This document shows positions 44,027 through 52,735 of a DNA stretch of 64,000 nucleotides, one piece after another. The notes beneath the pieces were generated by a model. The model did not search any database. It had not been told where the DNA came from and saw nothing but the letters and a program-made list of their open reading frames with translations. The position numbers were made by a program, and so were the translations under genes. Source of the stretch: an uncultured Streptococcus sp. (lineage in GTDB: Bacteria > Bacillota > Bacilli > Lactobacillales > Streptococcaceae); assembly GCF_905372115.1 (NCBI RefSeq), contig NZ_CAJPNR010000005.1, positions 1 through 64,000 of the forward strand. The letters are read 5' to 3'. Numbering within the stretch: position 1 is the stretch's first letter; each line of letters opens with the position of its first letter.

Positions 44027-44905
44027 CTATTCATATGATTTAATTAGATTAAATAAGTCCTCTACTTCTGATGACGGTGTAGCTGATTTGAGATAAGCGT
44101 AATAAACTGTAAATGTTATCTGGTCCTCCGGTATTAGAGGGATTTTTATTAAATCATCATCTTCATCAGAAAGTGCGATATCAGCCAGTAAACTTACGCC
44201 AATCCCTTTCTTTAAAAGTTCTTTAATAATGATAATGTCGTCACTCTTAAAGAATATTTCTGCCTTGTTTTGATACTTTTGATTAAGTAGTTCAAAAGCT
44301 TTCAGGTGAACAAAGTGTTCGTCTAATAGTATAAAGGATTGATCTACTAATTCTTCAAAAGTGAGGGAAGGAGCAGTAGCAAGAGGATGGTTCTTAGATA
44401 AAACGACATAAAGTTCTTTATGAAAGAGTTCATGCGTCTCTATTGAAGGATGATTGAGTGGTTCAATCAATCCGAGTAAGCTCGCATCTAGTTCTCCCTT
44501 AAGGAGAAGGTTTAATAATTCTACGGATCCACCACGAATAGGACGTACCTTTTTTAAAAAATCAAATTCAGTTTCTTTATGTAAGACAGAGAAAAGATAC
44601 TGAATGATAATAGGAGGGAATCCTACAGTAGAGCAATGCGCCAAAGAGCGATTAATTTCTTTGCGAGTAGAAATGACCTCAGGTAAAATCAGTTCTGTAT
44701 GCTTCAGAAGGATTTGTCCTTGATTAGTTAATTTAAAGGAGCGATGTGAAGGATCATGGTGAATCAATTTGCAATTAAAAGATTCCTCTAAGCGCTTGAT
44801 GGCATAAGAAATAGATGGTTGGCTGACTTTATGTTGTTTTGCCACTTCCGTATAGGATTGAAGCTGGCAGAGGTCATAAAAATATTGTAGATCTTTTAAA
44901 TTCAT
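44027..44905 (-). CDS. mleR: LysR-family regulator, MleR-like
   Basis: A 292-residue LTTR. The N-terminal winged helix reads MNLKDLQYFYDLCQLQSYTEVAKQ followed by VSQPSISYAIKRLEE; the rest is a periplasmic-binding-type effector domain. MleR activates malolactic genes in lactic acid bacteria in response to malate. Here it is transcribed away from mleS, with an XRE gene between. The symbol rests mainly on context. Confidence 0.75.
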   Translation of the reverse strand: MNLKDLQYFYDLCQLQSYTEVAKQHKVSQPSISYAIKRLEESFNCKLIHHDPSHRSFKLTNQGQILLKHTELILPEVISTRKEINRSLAHCSTVGFPPIIIQYLFSVLHKETEFDFLKKVRPIRGGSVELLNLLLKGELDASLLGLIEPLNHPSIETHELFHKELYVVLSKNHPLATAPSLTFEELVDQSFILLDEHFVHLKAFELLNQKYQNKAEIFFKSDDIIIIKELLKKGIGVSLLADIALSDEDDDLIKIPLIPEDQITFTVYYAYLKSATPSSEVEDLFNLIKSYE

Positions 44906-45032
44906 ATGGGCTCACTTTCAATAGTTGGAGAAGGAAAATAAGTGGAAATCACCAGATAAATAATTTTTATCCGTATCCTACAATTTGACTATACGAGTAT
45001 TCGCTGGTTAAAATGTAAGTGAGTCAGGGATA

Positions 45033-45383
45033 TCAAAGATTATCTAAGATACTTTCAAAAATGACCAAGATCTTTTCTCGTTTATCAATAGGGAGCTGTT
45101 TAATCTTCATGTTGATTCTTTTGAGTGAAAGATTGTCGGTCTTATCAGAGGTTGATTCAAGGCTATCAAAATTGAAAAATTCCTCTGGGGTCATCTCTAG
45201 GGCGACAATCACTTTTTCAAGACTGTGAATGGTCAGATTCACATTTTGGTTTTCTAGTTGATTGATATACTTAAGCCCAAGTCCTGCTTGTTCCGAAAGT
45301 TCTTCCTGGCTCATTTTTTTCTGTGTTCGAAAATATTTCACTTTTTGGGAAATATATTGTTGTAAATAGTTTTTATTCGTCAT
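45033..45383 (-). CDS. XRE-family helix-turn-helix regulator
   Basis: About 116 residues from the ATG at 45383 (an upstream in-frame ATG at 45398 also exists; neither has a convincing ribosome site). The HTH is visible in SQEELSEQAGLGLKYINQLENQNVNLTIHSLEKV (about 24-57), then EMTPEEFFNF, as in single-domain regulators of phages and islands. The C-terminal IKQLPIDKREKILVIFES is helical. It lies between mleR and mleS; its target is unknown. Confidence 0.75.
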   Translation of the reverse strand: MTNKNYLQQYISQKVKYFRTQKKMSQEELSEQAGLGLKYINQLENQNVNLTIHSLEKVIVALEMTPEEFFNFDSLESTSDKTDNLSLKRINMKIKQLPIDKREKILVIFESILDNL

Positions 45384-45398
45384 ATAAATAGAATACAA

Positions 45399-45753
45399 GT
45401 TTTGTATGACAAAAAAACACCTTAAAAAATACGAAGTATTGTATAAAAAACTTAAATAATATTTATCTATTGTAATTTGCCTTATAAATTTATATTCTAG
45501 TATGGCTTTATTTGTTCGATGGTAAAGAGCGATTACCGAAAATCTTATGAGTATAGAAATTTATAACATAAAGAGGTTAAAGAATCACAAAATGGTGCTT
45601 TGAGTAATAATCTACAGAATAAAGAGTTTTCAATAACGCTTTACTTCTAGACTCATTATAACATATACACTAACGATTGTATTTTTTAAATAACAAAGTT
45701 CGCCTAAAAATACATATTAAGTGGTATAATATTATCAAAAAGGAGGTTGCACT
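45399..45753 (+). promoter_or_regulatory. AT-rich divergent control region with mleS promoter
   Basis: No gene in 355 bases. Next to mleS an extended -10, TGG-TATAAT (45722-45730), and the AAGGAGG ribosome site are clear. The rest is very AT-rich with short palindromic spots, as expected of a LysR/XRE-controlled region. No single operator stands out. Confidence 0.5.
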
Positions 45754-47379
45754 ATGACTGCACATGATATTTTAAACAACCCTTTCCTTAATAAAGGGAC
45801 TGCCTTTACCTTAGAGGAACGGAAGGAACTAGGTCTTATTGGTTTATTGCCACCTTATGTTCAAACCATTGAAGAACAAGCGACACAAACTTATGAGCAA
45901 ATGCAAACAAAAGTAAATGATTTGGAAAAACGTCTTTTCCTAATGGAAATTTTTAATACCAACCGTACTCTCTTCTATTATCTCTTTTCTCATCATTTGG
46001 AAGAATTCAATCCAATTGTATATGACCCAACCATTGCAGATACCATTGAAGGCTACAGTGACCTCTTTGTAGATCCGCAATATGCGGGGTATCTTGATAT
46101 TAATCATCCTGAAAATATTGAAGCCACTTTGAAAAATGCTGCTGGTGATCGCGAGATTCGTCTCATTGTTGTAACAGATGCAGAAGGAATCCTTGGAATT
46201 GGAGACTGGGGAACAAATGGTGTCGATATTTCTGTTGGAAAATTGATGGTCTATACGGGTGCTGCTGGAATCGATCCTTCTATGGTTCTTCCTTTAGTCA
46301 TTGATGCAGGGACTAACCGTGAAGAACTTCGGAATAGTCCTAATTACTTAGGAAATCGTCACGAACGGGTTCGCGGAGATCGTTACTATGACTTCATTGA
46401 CCAATTCGTTCAAACAGCAGAACGTCTCTTTCCTAAACTCTACCTTCACTGGGAAGACTTCGGCCGCTTGAATGCTGCCAATATTCTTGAAAAATACCGA
46501 AAACAAATTCCAACTTTTAATGATGATATTCAAGGTACAGGAATCGTTACCTTAGGTGGTATCTTTGGTTCACTGGATATTAGTGGTGAAAAATTAACAG
46601 ATCAAGTTTATCTCTGCTATGGTGGGGGAACAGCTGGTGCAGGAATTGCCTCTCGTGTTCTTCGTGAAATGGTGAGTGAAGGTCTTTCTGAAGAAGAAGC
46701 TTATAAACGTTTCTTTATGGTTGATAAGCAAGGTCTTCTCTTTGATGATATGGATGACCTAACTCCTGAACAAAAACCGTTTGCTAAGAAACGTGCTGAC
46801 TTTAGTAACGCATACAAGTTGACTGACCTGCTTGAAGTAGTGAAGACTGTGAAGCCAACCATTCTTGTAGGAACTTCGACTCAACCTAATACCTTCACTA
46901 AAGAAGTAGTAGAAGCTATGTGTGAAAACACAGAACGTCCAATGATCTTCCCCTTGTCAAATCCAACCAAATTGGCAGAAGCAAGTGCCAAAGATTTGAT
47001 CGAATGGTCAGATGGCAAAGCTTTTGTTGCAACAGGAATTCCTGCTGATACGGTTTCTTATAAAGGTGTCGACTATGTGATTGGTCAAGCCAATAATGCC
47101 TTGATTTACCCAGGTCTTGGTCTAGGTATGCTGGCTTCTGAAGCAAGTCTTTTAACTGATGAAATGATTGGAGCAGCGGCTCATTCATTGAGTGGTATTG
47201 TTAATCCAGGCCAACCAGGAGCTCCTGTCTTGCCACCATTCAAGTATGTTGCAGATGTTTCTATTAAAGTAGCAGAAGCAGTTGCTAAAAAAGCGCAAGA
47301 GCAAGGTCTTGCACGCGCTAAGGAAACAGATATGGCCAAAGCCGTTCGTGATTTGAAGTGGTATCCAGAGTATAAATAA
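45754..47379 (+). CDS. mleS: Malolactic enzyme
   Basis: A 541-residue NAD- and Mn-dependent enzyme that decarboxylates L-malate to L-lactate, consuming a proton. The N-terminus MTAHDILNNPFLNKGTAFT and the length match streptococcal and lactococcal MleS rather than ordinary malic enzyme (which is close in sequence). VVTDAEGILGIGDWG, FNDDIQGTGIVTLGGIFGSL and GGGTAGAGIASRV (dinucleotide fold) are visible. With the permease downstream it gives acid tolerance and energy. Confidence 0.92.
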   Translation: MTAHDILNNPFLNKGTAFTLEERKELGLIGLLPPYVQTIEEQATQTYEQMQTKVNDLEKRLFLMEIFNTNRTLFYYLFSHHLEEFNPIVYDPTIADTIEGYSDLFVDPQYAGYLDINHPENIEATLKNAAGDREIRLIVVTDAEGILGIGDWGTNGVDISVGKLMVYTGAAGIDPSMVLPLVIDAGTNREELRNSPNYLGNRHERVRGDRYYDFIDQFVQTAERLFPKLYLHWEDFGRLNAANILEKYRKQIPTFNDDIQGTGIVTLGGIFGSLDISGEKLTDQVYLCYGGGTAGAGIASRVLREMVSEGLSEEEAYKRFFMVDKQGLLFDDMDDLTPEQKPFAKKRADFSNAYKLTDLLEVVKTVKPTILVGTSTQPNTFTKEVVEAMCENTERPMIFPLSNPTKLAEASAKDLIEWSDGKAFVATGIPADTVSYKGVDYVIGQANNALIYPGLGLGMLASEASLLTDEMIGAAAHSLSGIVNPGQPGAPVLPPFKYVADVSIKVAEAVAKKAQEQGLARAKETDMAKAVRDLKWYPEYK

Positions 47380-47455
47380 TTCATTTCTGCTGCTATCCTT
47401 CTATACCGACAGATTTATATAGGCTGTGGACTTAAGAAATTTAGAAAGGATACCT

Positions 47456-48403
47456 ATGTCACTCTTTTTAACCTCGATTACGAGTATCATTCCGATTATC
47501 GCTATTATTGTTTTGGGGTATATTCTTCAGGTGAAGGGATGGTTTGGAGATAGCTTTGGTTCCAACCTGTCTCGTTTGATCATGAATGTAGCCTTGCCAG
47601 CATCAATCTTTGTGTCGGTGATGAAATACCTAACACTAGATAAACTAATCAGTCTTTCTGGAGGTCTCCTTTATACTTTTGTAGCCTTTATCTTGGGATA
47701 TATCGTAGCTTATATTGCAGTTATACTTTTCAAGGTCCGTCCAGGACGGCGAGGGACCATGATTAATACCTTTGTGAATGCCAATACTATTTTTATCGGT
47801 TTACCATTAAACGTTGCTCTTTTTGGGGATCAGGCTCTTCCTTATTTCTTAATTTACTATATCACCAATACGATTTCCACCTGGACATTGGGCGTGTATT
47901 TGATGACGAGCGACAGTAAATCGGGTCAAAGCAAGGAGACAACTAAATTTGACTGGAAGAAATTGCTACCAGCTCCGCTTGTAGGTTTTCTTGTGGCTCT
48001 AATAGTTTTGATTTTTCGAATCTCTATTCCAGAATTCGCAACGAATACCTTAACCTATGTTGGAAATATCGTCACTCCCCTATCTCTGATTTATATTGGT
48101 ATCGTTCTTGCAAAGGCAGGCTTGAATACCATTGCTTTTGATAAAGATACAATTGTCACTTTAGTTGGACGCTTTATCCTAGCTCCTCTAATCATGCTTC
48201 TTGTATTGAAGTTCCTTGCACCAAATATGGCGACAGTAGAATTTAAGACCTTTATGATTCAGTCCGCTACGCCAGCTCTAGCTGTTCTTCCAATCCTTGC
48301 TAATCAAGGAAAAGGAGATGTGGAATTCTCTACGAATGTAGTGACTCTAAGTACGGTTCTATTTATCGTTGTTATTCCAATATTACAAACTTTATTAGGA
48401 TAA
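47456..48403 (+). CDS. mleP: Malate permease, AEC family
   Basis: 315 residues from the ATG at 47456, preferred because AAAGGAT precedes it; the GTG at 47426 lies in the same frame without a ribosome site. Ten hydrophobic helices with ILGYILQVKGWFG and NVALPASIFVSVMKY early on and NANTIFIGLPLNVALFGDQALPY in the middle, as in auxin-efflux-carrier-type malate transporters. It likely exchanges malate for lactate. Confidence 0.87.
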   Translation: MSLFLTSITSIIPIIAIIVLGYILQVKGWFGDSFGSNLSRLIMNVALPASIFVSVMKYLTLDKLISLSGGLLYTFVAFILGYIVAYIAVILFKVRPGRRGTMINTFVNANTIFIGLPLNVALFGDQALPYFLIYYITNTISTWTLGVYLMTSDSKSGQSKETTKFDWKKLLPAPLVGFLVALIVLIFRISIPEFATNTLTYVGNIVTPLSLIYIGIVLAKAGLNTIAFDKDTIVTLVGRFILAPLIMLLVLKFLAPNMATVEFKTFMIQSATPALAVLPILANQGKGDVEFSTNVVTLSTVLFIVVIPILQTLLG

Positions 48404-48555
48404 GAAGGAAGAGGATAGGATTGAAAGCTATGCGCTAAGAAATTCCCCTATTTAAAAAAATATTGATTCCAATTTTATGAAATTAATCAGTAGATATCGT
48501 TTTGAAAAGCCTTGATATTACGCTATTTTTAGTCCAACTGAAACCCACACTTTCC

Positions 48556-48659
48556 AAACCAGATCTTAAGAAAGCTCGTAAAGCATCACAATTTAGTAAA
48601 CGTTAATTCGAAAGAATTACAATACATACAAAGAGCACCTTTCGGGGTGTTCTTTTTTT
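48556..48659 (+). repeat. Right copy of the rpsI 3' end
   Basis: Encodes the last 17 codons of S9 with no start (KPDLKKARKASQFSKR then stop), followed by the same spacer and terminator as the real rpsI. Differences from 43769-43871 are one changed amino acid (Gly to Asp) and two other bases. Interpreted as an attachment-site duplicate; no function as a gene. Confidence 0.88.
48631..48659 (+). terminator. Duplicate rpsI terminator
   Basis: AAGAGCACC/GGGTGTTCTT hairpin plus a seven-T run. It insulates hsdM from the malolactic genes. Confidence 0.8.
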
Positions 48660-48854
48660 GCTTGTGAATTGATTTAGGATAGTTTACCTAATTATTAGTC
48701 GCTTCAATTTTGTTATCGAAACCTAAGTAGATTTTTGATTGGTAATCAATAAGATGATAGTTAGATTGGAAAAACTCTTGAGAAATTCACTCTGACGAAA
48801 TTAAATATTGAGAAAAATGATATAATAAGAAGAATAAAAAGTTAATGAGGAAAT

Positions 48855-50414
48855 ATGATGTCAGAACAGGTACAAAGGCAGGAGTTGCATAGAAAGATAT
48901 GGGCAATTGCGGACGATGTTCGTGGTGCAGTAGATGGTTGGGACTTCAAGCAGTATATTTTGGGAATTCTATTTTATCGCTTTATCAGTGAAAACTTCAG
49001 ACTCTATATCGAAGGTGGCGATGAATCAATTAACTATGAAGAGGTCTCTGAAGATTTAATTACACCTGAAGTTCGAGATGATGCCATTAAAACTAAGGGT
49101 TATTTTATTATGCCTTCGCAGTTGTTTTCCAATGTTGTCAAAACTGCTCGCCAAAATGAGCACTTGAATACAGATTTAAAAGACATCTTTGATGATATTG
49201 AGTCAAGTGCGATTGGTTATGCGAGTGAACATGACATTAAGGGTCTTTTTGATGATGTAGATACCAGAAGTAACAAGCTAGGTAGTACAGTTCCGGAGAG
49301 GAATCAGCGCTTGGCTCTGATTCTTGAAGGAATTGCAAGTCTTGATTTTGGAAACTTTGAAGATAACCATATTGACCTCTTTGGGGATGCTTATGAGTAT
49401 CTAATCTCTAATTATGCTTCTAACGCTGGGAAATCTGGTGGAGAATTTTTTACACCGCAAAGTGTATCGAGACTCTTGGCGCGGATTGTTATGCTGGGCA
49501 AGAATGAAAAAAATAAAATCAATAAAATTTACGATCCTGCTTGCGGTTCGGGTTCGTTGCTCCTGCAAGCTAAAAAGCAGTTTAATGAGCACATAATTGA
49601 AGATGGATTTTACGGGCAGGAAATTAATATGACCACCTATAATCTAGCTCGGATGAATATGTTTTTACACAATATCAATTATGATAAGTTTAGCATTGAG
49701 CGTGGCAATACCTTGCTTGATCCTAAGCATGGGAACGATAAGCCCTTTGATGCTATTGTGTCAAATCCACCCTACTCTATCAAATGGATAGGAAGTGATG
49801 ATCCAACGCTTATCAATGATGATCGCTTTGCACCTGCGGGTGTATTGGCACCTAAATCTAAGGCTGATTTTGCTTTTATTATGCATAGCTTGTCATACTT
49901 GTCAAATAAGGGACGAGCTGCAATCGTAACTTTCCCAGGTATTTTCTATCGGGGAGGTGCTGAGCAAAAGATCCGTCAATATCTAGTAGACAATAACTTT
50001 GTTGAAGCGGTTATTCAGCTACCAGACAATCTCTTTTTTGGGACCTCCATTGCGACCTGTATTCTGATTTTGGCAAAGAATAAGCCAACGACGGACATCC
50101 TCTTTGTTGATGCAAGTAGGCAGTTCAAGAAAGAAACTAATAATAATGTCTTGACAGAAGAGAATATCGAAAAAATCTTAGCCAGTGTTGAAAAGAAAGA
50201 AAATGAAGATTACTTTTCTTCTATGGTGGCACAAGAAAAAGTAGCAGAAGCAGATTATAATCTTTCGGTGTCAACTTATGTGGAAAAAGAAGATACACGT
50301 GAAAAGATTGATATTGATGTGCTCAATAAAGAAATCGCTGAGACTGTCGCCAAGATTGACCACTTGCGTTCAGAGATAGATAAGATTGTAGAGGAATTGA
50401 GCCATGGCAAATGA
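48855..50414 (+). CDS. hsdM: Type I restriction-modification methyltransferase subunit
   Basis: A 519-residue adenine-N6 methyltransferase subunit. An N-terminal helical domain (WAIADDVRGAVDGWDFKQYILGILFYRF) precedes SAM motif I DPACGSGSLLL (about 225) and catalytic motif IV NPPYSIKW (about 304). The C-terminus is a coiled coil for HsdS contact. Type IC-like in overall look. First gene of the operon, starting at either of two adjacent ATGs. Confidence 0.95.
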   Translation: MMSEQVQRQELHRKIWAIADDVRGAVDGWDFKQYILGILFYRFISENFRLYIEGGDESINYEEVSEDLITPEVRDDAIKTKGYFIMPSQLFSNVVKTARQNEHLNTDLKDIFDDIESSAIGYASEHDIKGLFDDVDTRSNKLGSTVPERNQRLALILEGIASLDFGNFEDNHIDLFGDAYEYLISNYASNAGKSGGEFFTPQSVSRLLARIVMLGKNEKNKINKIYDPACGSGSLLLQAKKQFNEHIIEDGFYGQEINMTTYNLARMNMFLHNINYDKFSIERGNTLLDPKHGNDKPFDAIVSNPPYSIKWIGSDDPTLINDDRFAPAGVLAPKSKADFAFIMHSLSYLSNKGRAAIVTFPGIFYRGGAEQKIRQYLVDNNFVEAVIQLPDNLFFGTSIATCILILAKNKPTTDILFVDASRQFKKETNNNVLTEENIEKILASVEKKENEDYFSSMVAQEKVAEADYNLSVSTYVEKEDTREKIDIDVLNKEIAETVAKIDHLRSEIDKIVEELSHGK

Positions 50415-51399
50415 TATGATTCTCTATAGAACAGATGACGGAGAGTCCGCTATTGAGCTTCACTTGGATAATGGAACAGTCTGGCTGACCCAACAAGAAC
50501 TAGCTGAGCTCTTTCAAACTTCCAAGCAAAACATTAGTAAACATATAAAGGCTGTTTTTGATGATGGAGAATTAGTGGTAGAGGCAACTGTCAACTATAA
50601 GTTGACAGTTCAAAATGAGGGTGGCAGGAGTGTTCAGCGAAATGTTGCCTACTACAATCTGGATATGATTTTGGCGATTGGCTACCGTGTGCGCTCCCCT
50701 CGCGGAATCCAGTTTAGGCACTATGCTTCGACAGTCTTGAAAGAGTATCTGATCAAGGGCTTTGCTATGGATGATGAGCGCTTGAAAAACTTGGGTGGAG
50801 GCTCTTACTTTAAAGAACTCCTTGAAAGAATCCGAGACATCCGCTCCAGTGAAAAAGTCTTTTACCGTCAGGTTTTGGATCTTTTTGGGACGTCAAGTGA
50901 TTACAATGCCCATTCACCAGAGGCAAAGAAATTCTTTGCGACGGTGCAAAACAAGATGCATTATGCTATTCACCACAATACTGCGAGTGAAGTCATCTAT
51001 CATCGTGTCGATAGTGAAAAGGAGTTTATGGGCTTGACCACTTTTAAGGGCGACCTCCCTACCCTATCTGAAGCAAAAGTTGCCAAGAACTATCTGACAG
51101 AAAAGGAACTCCGTGGGCTCAATCAGCTTGTATCAGGATATCTAGACTTTGCTGAAAGGCAGGCTGAGCGAGAAGAAGTCATGACCATGGCTGACTGGGT
51201 GGCTCATGTAGATCGTATCCTTCAGGCTACTGGAGAAGACTTGCTGGACAATAGTGGTTCTATCTCTCGTGAACAGATGAAGCAGAAGGTAGATAAGGAA
51301 TATAAGAGCTACCAAGCCAAGACCCTTAGTCAAGTTGAAAAAGATTACCTCAAGGAAATTAAAAGTATCGAAAATCTAGCCAAGGAAGGAGGTAAGTGA
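50404..51399 (+). CDS. RhuM-family protein
   Basis: A 331-residue protein with the RhuM domain: ELHLDNGTVWLTQQELAELFQTSKQNISKH, RNVAYYNLDMILAIGYRVRSPRGIQFRHYAS and a helical C-terminal half. RhuM was named in Salmonella pathogenicity islands and often accompanies type I restriction systems and mobile elements. Biochemical role unknown; the N-terminal part looks like a DNA-binding helix-turn-helix. It overlaps hsdM by 11 bases and hsdS by 4, so it belongs to the same translational unit. Confidence 0.87.
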   Translation: MANDMILYRTDDGESAIELHLDNGTVWLTQQELAELFQTSKQNISKHIKAVFDDGELVVEATVNYKLTVQNEGGRSVQRNVAYYNLDMILAIGYRVRSPRGIQFRHYASTVLKEYLIKGFAMDDERLKNLGGGSYFKELLERIRDIRSSEKVFYRQVLDLFGTSSDYNAHSPEAKKFFATVQNKMHYAIHHNTASEVIYHRVDSEKEFMGLTTFKGDLPTLSEAKVAKNYLTEKELRGLNQLVSGYLDFAERQAEREEVMTMADWVAHVDRILQATGEDLLDNSGSISREQMKQKVDKEYKSYQAKTLSQVEKDYLKEIKSIENLAKEGGK

Positions 51400-52727
51400 T
51401 GAACATCCTAGAAGAAATCCAGAACTGCTCTGTTGAGTGGAAAGAGTTGGGGGAAGTGTGTGATACGGTAACAGATTTTACGGCAGCAGGCTCGTTTGCT
51501 TCAAATGCAAAAAACGTCAAATATATTCAAGAAGCTTCTTTTGCTCAACTTGTCAGAACAACAGATTTAAAAAGTGGATTTAAAGGAAATAATTTTGTTT
51601 ATGTTGATGAACATGCCTTTAACTATTTATATAGAGTAAATCTAGATCAAGAAAGTTTGGTTATGCCTAATGTTGGTAATTGTGGAGAGATTTATTACAT
51701 AGAACCTGAAAATTTACCATACGAAAATAATGTTTTAGGACCAAATGCTTTGTTGGTTAGAAGTTCTAAAGAAAATAATCGCTACCTATTTCATCTTTTT
51801 CAATCTGGACAATTTCAGAATGAGTTGGCGAAAATAACTTCTAATACTGGACAGACCAAGTATAATAAGACAAATTTGAAAAAAATTAGAATTCCAATCC
51901 CTCCTCTAGAAATTCAAGAAAAAATCGTGCAAACACTTGACAAATTTACCGATTATGTTACAGAATTGACCTCAGAATTGACCTCAGAATTGACCTCACG
52001 TAAAAAGCAATATTCTTATTATCGAGATAAACTTTTATCATTTGAGGATGAAGTTTATCAGGTTGAGTGGAAGACTTTGGGAGAATTATTTGTTTTTAAG
52101 AATGGGTTGAACAAAGGAAAAGAATTTTTTGGGAGTGGAACACCTATAGTTAATTATACTGATGTATACAGGAACAATAAAATATCAGCGAATGTTTTGA
52201 GAGGAAAAGTTAGAGTAAGTCCTGAGGAAAAAGAACGTTATGGTGTTCAAAGAGGGGATGTCTTTTTTACACGAACTTCTGAAACACAAGAAGAAATTGG
52301 AAAAACTTCCGTATTATTAGATGAAGTTAAAGACGGAGTTTTTAGTGGATTTGTTTTGAGAGCGAGACCGATTACGAAATTATTGCTTCCTGAATACTGT
52401 GCATATTGTTTTGAATCAACTACTTTTCGAAGGGATATTGTGCGGTATAGTACTTATACAACCAGAGCTTTAACGAATGGTAGTGCACTTTCGAAATTGA
52501 AAATCCCAGTCCCTTCTCTAGAAATCCAATCCCGCATTGTTCAAGTTCTAGATAACTTCGACATGGTTTGTCACGACCTGAATATCGGACTCCCTAAGGA
52601 GATTGAACTTCGTCAAAAACAGTATGAATATTTTAGAGAAAAACTCTTGACATTCACCGCCGAAGGCGTGTACACTGACAGTACAGTACAGTACAGTACA
52701 GTACAGTACAGTACAGACAAGACCTGA
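51396..52727 (+). CDS. hsdS: Type I restriction specificity subunit HsdS, with repeat-ended 3' terminus
   Basis: A 443-residue protein. Target domain 1 begins VEWKELGEVCDTVTDFTA, conserved region 1 ends near residue 215, target domain 2 begins VEWKTLGELFVFKNG, and conserved region 2 is IELRQKQYEYFREKLLTF (about 407-424). Between the halves lie three ELTS repeats. The end is YTDSTVQYSTVQYST and so on, encoded by seven GTACA units, then a stop. This tail is not normal HsdS sequence. A one-unit loss would read on into the next half-unit. Confidence 0.93.
   Translation: MMNILEEIQNCSVEWKELGEVCDTVTDFTAAGSFASNAKNVKYIQEASFAQLVRTTDLKSGFKGNNFVYVDEHAFNYLYRVNLDQESLVMPNVGNCGEIYYIEPENLPYENNVLGPNALLVRSSKENNRYLFHLFQSGQFQNELAKITSNTGQTKYNKTNLKKIRIPIPPLEIQEKIVQTLDKFTDYVTELTSELTSELTSRKKQYSYYRDKLLSFEDEVYQVEWKTLGELFVFKNGLNKGKEFFGSGTPIVNYTDVYRNNKISANVLRGKVRVSPEEKERYGVQRGDVFFTRTSETQEEIGKTSVLLDEVKDGVFSGFVLRARPITKLLLPEYCAYCFESTTFRRDIVRYSTYTTRALTNGSALSKLKIPVPSLEIQSRIVQVLDNFDMVCHDLNIGLPKEIELRQKQYEYFREKLLTFTAEGVYTDSTVQYSTVQYSTDKT
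51963..51998 (+). repeat. Three 12-bp repeats in the HsdS spacer
   Basis: GAATTGACCTCA occurs three times in tandem, encoding ELTS each time at about residues 190-201. Repeat-number changes at the same place in EcoR124-type HsdS alter the gap between the two half-sites. Confidence 0.9.
52681..52715 (+). repeat. Seven GTACA pentamers at the hsdS end
   Basis: Seven perfect copies of a 5-bp unit within the coding frame. hsdS is in frame 0 here and the next gene is in the frame reached after loss of one unit or gain of two. A simple-sequence contingency locus. Confidence 0.92.
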
Positions 52728-52735
52728 TTAGGCTC

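Larger units (their letters stand above)
43872..48555. mobile_element. Malolactic gene island inserted at the rpsI 3' end
   Basis: A 4.7-kb segment with a LysR regulator, an XRE regulator, mleS and a malate permease, lying exactly between the two rpsI-end repeats. Ribosomal-protein gene ends, including rpsI, are known integration sites of streptococcal integrative elements with tyrosine recombinases. No integrase or excisionase is present, so this is at most a non-autonomous or decayed element. Composition is more AT-rich than the ribosomal and housekeeping genes. Confidence 0.65.
48404..48854 (+). other. Junction region with right rpsI-end copy and hsdM promoter
   Basis: No complete gene in 451 bases. 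It contains the second rpsI 3'-end repeat and its terminator. Close to hsdM lies an extended -10, TGA-TATAAT (48818-48826). Sequence left of the repeat is AT-rich and unremarkable. Confidence 0.6.

Noticed and set aside
48556..48606. A second S9 gene
   Set aside because: Only the last 17 codons exist, without start or ribosome site; it is a repeat copy.
52681..52715. GTACA repeats as a CRISPR-like or iteron array
   Set aside because: Units are 5 bp with no spacers and lie inside a reading frame; best read as a slippage tract.
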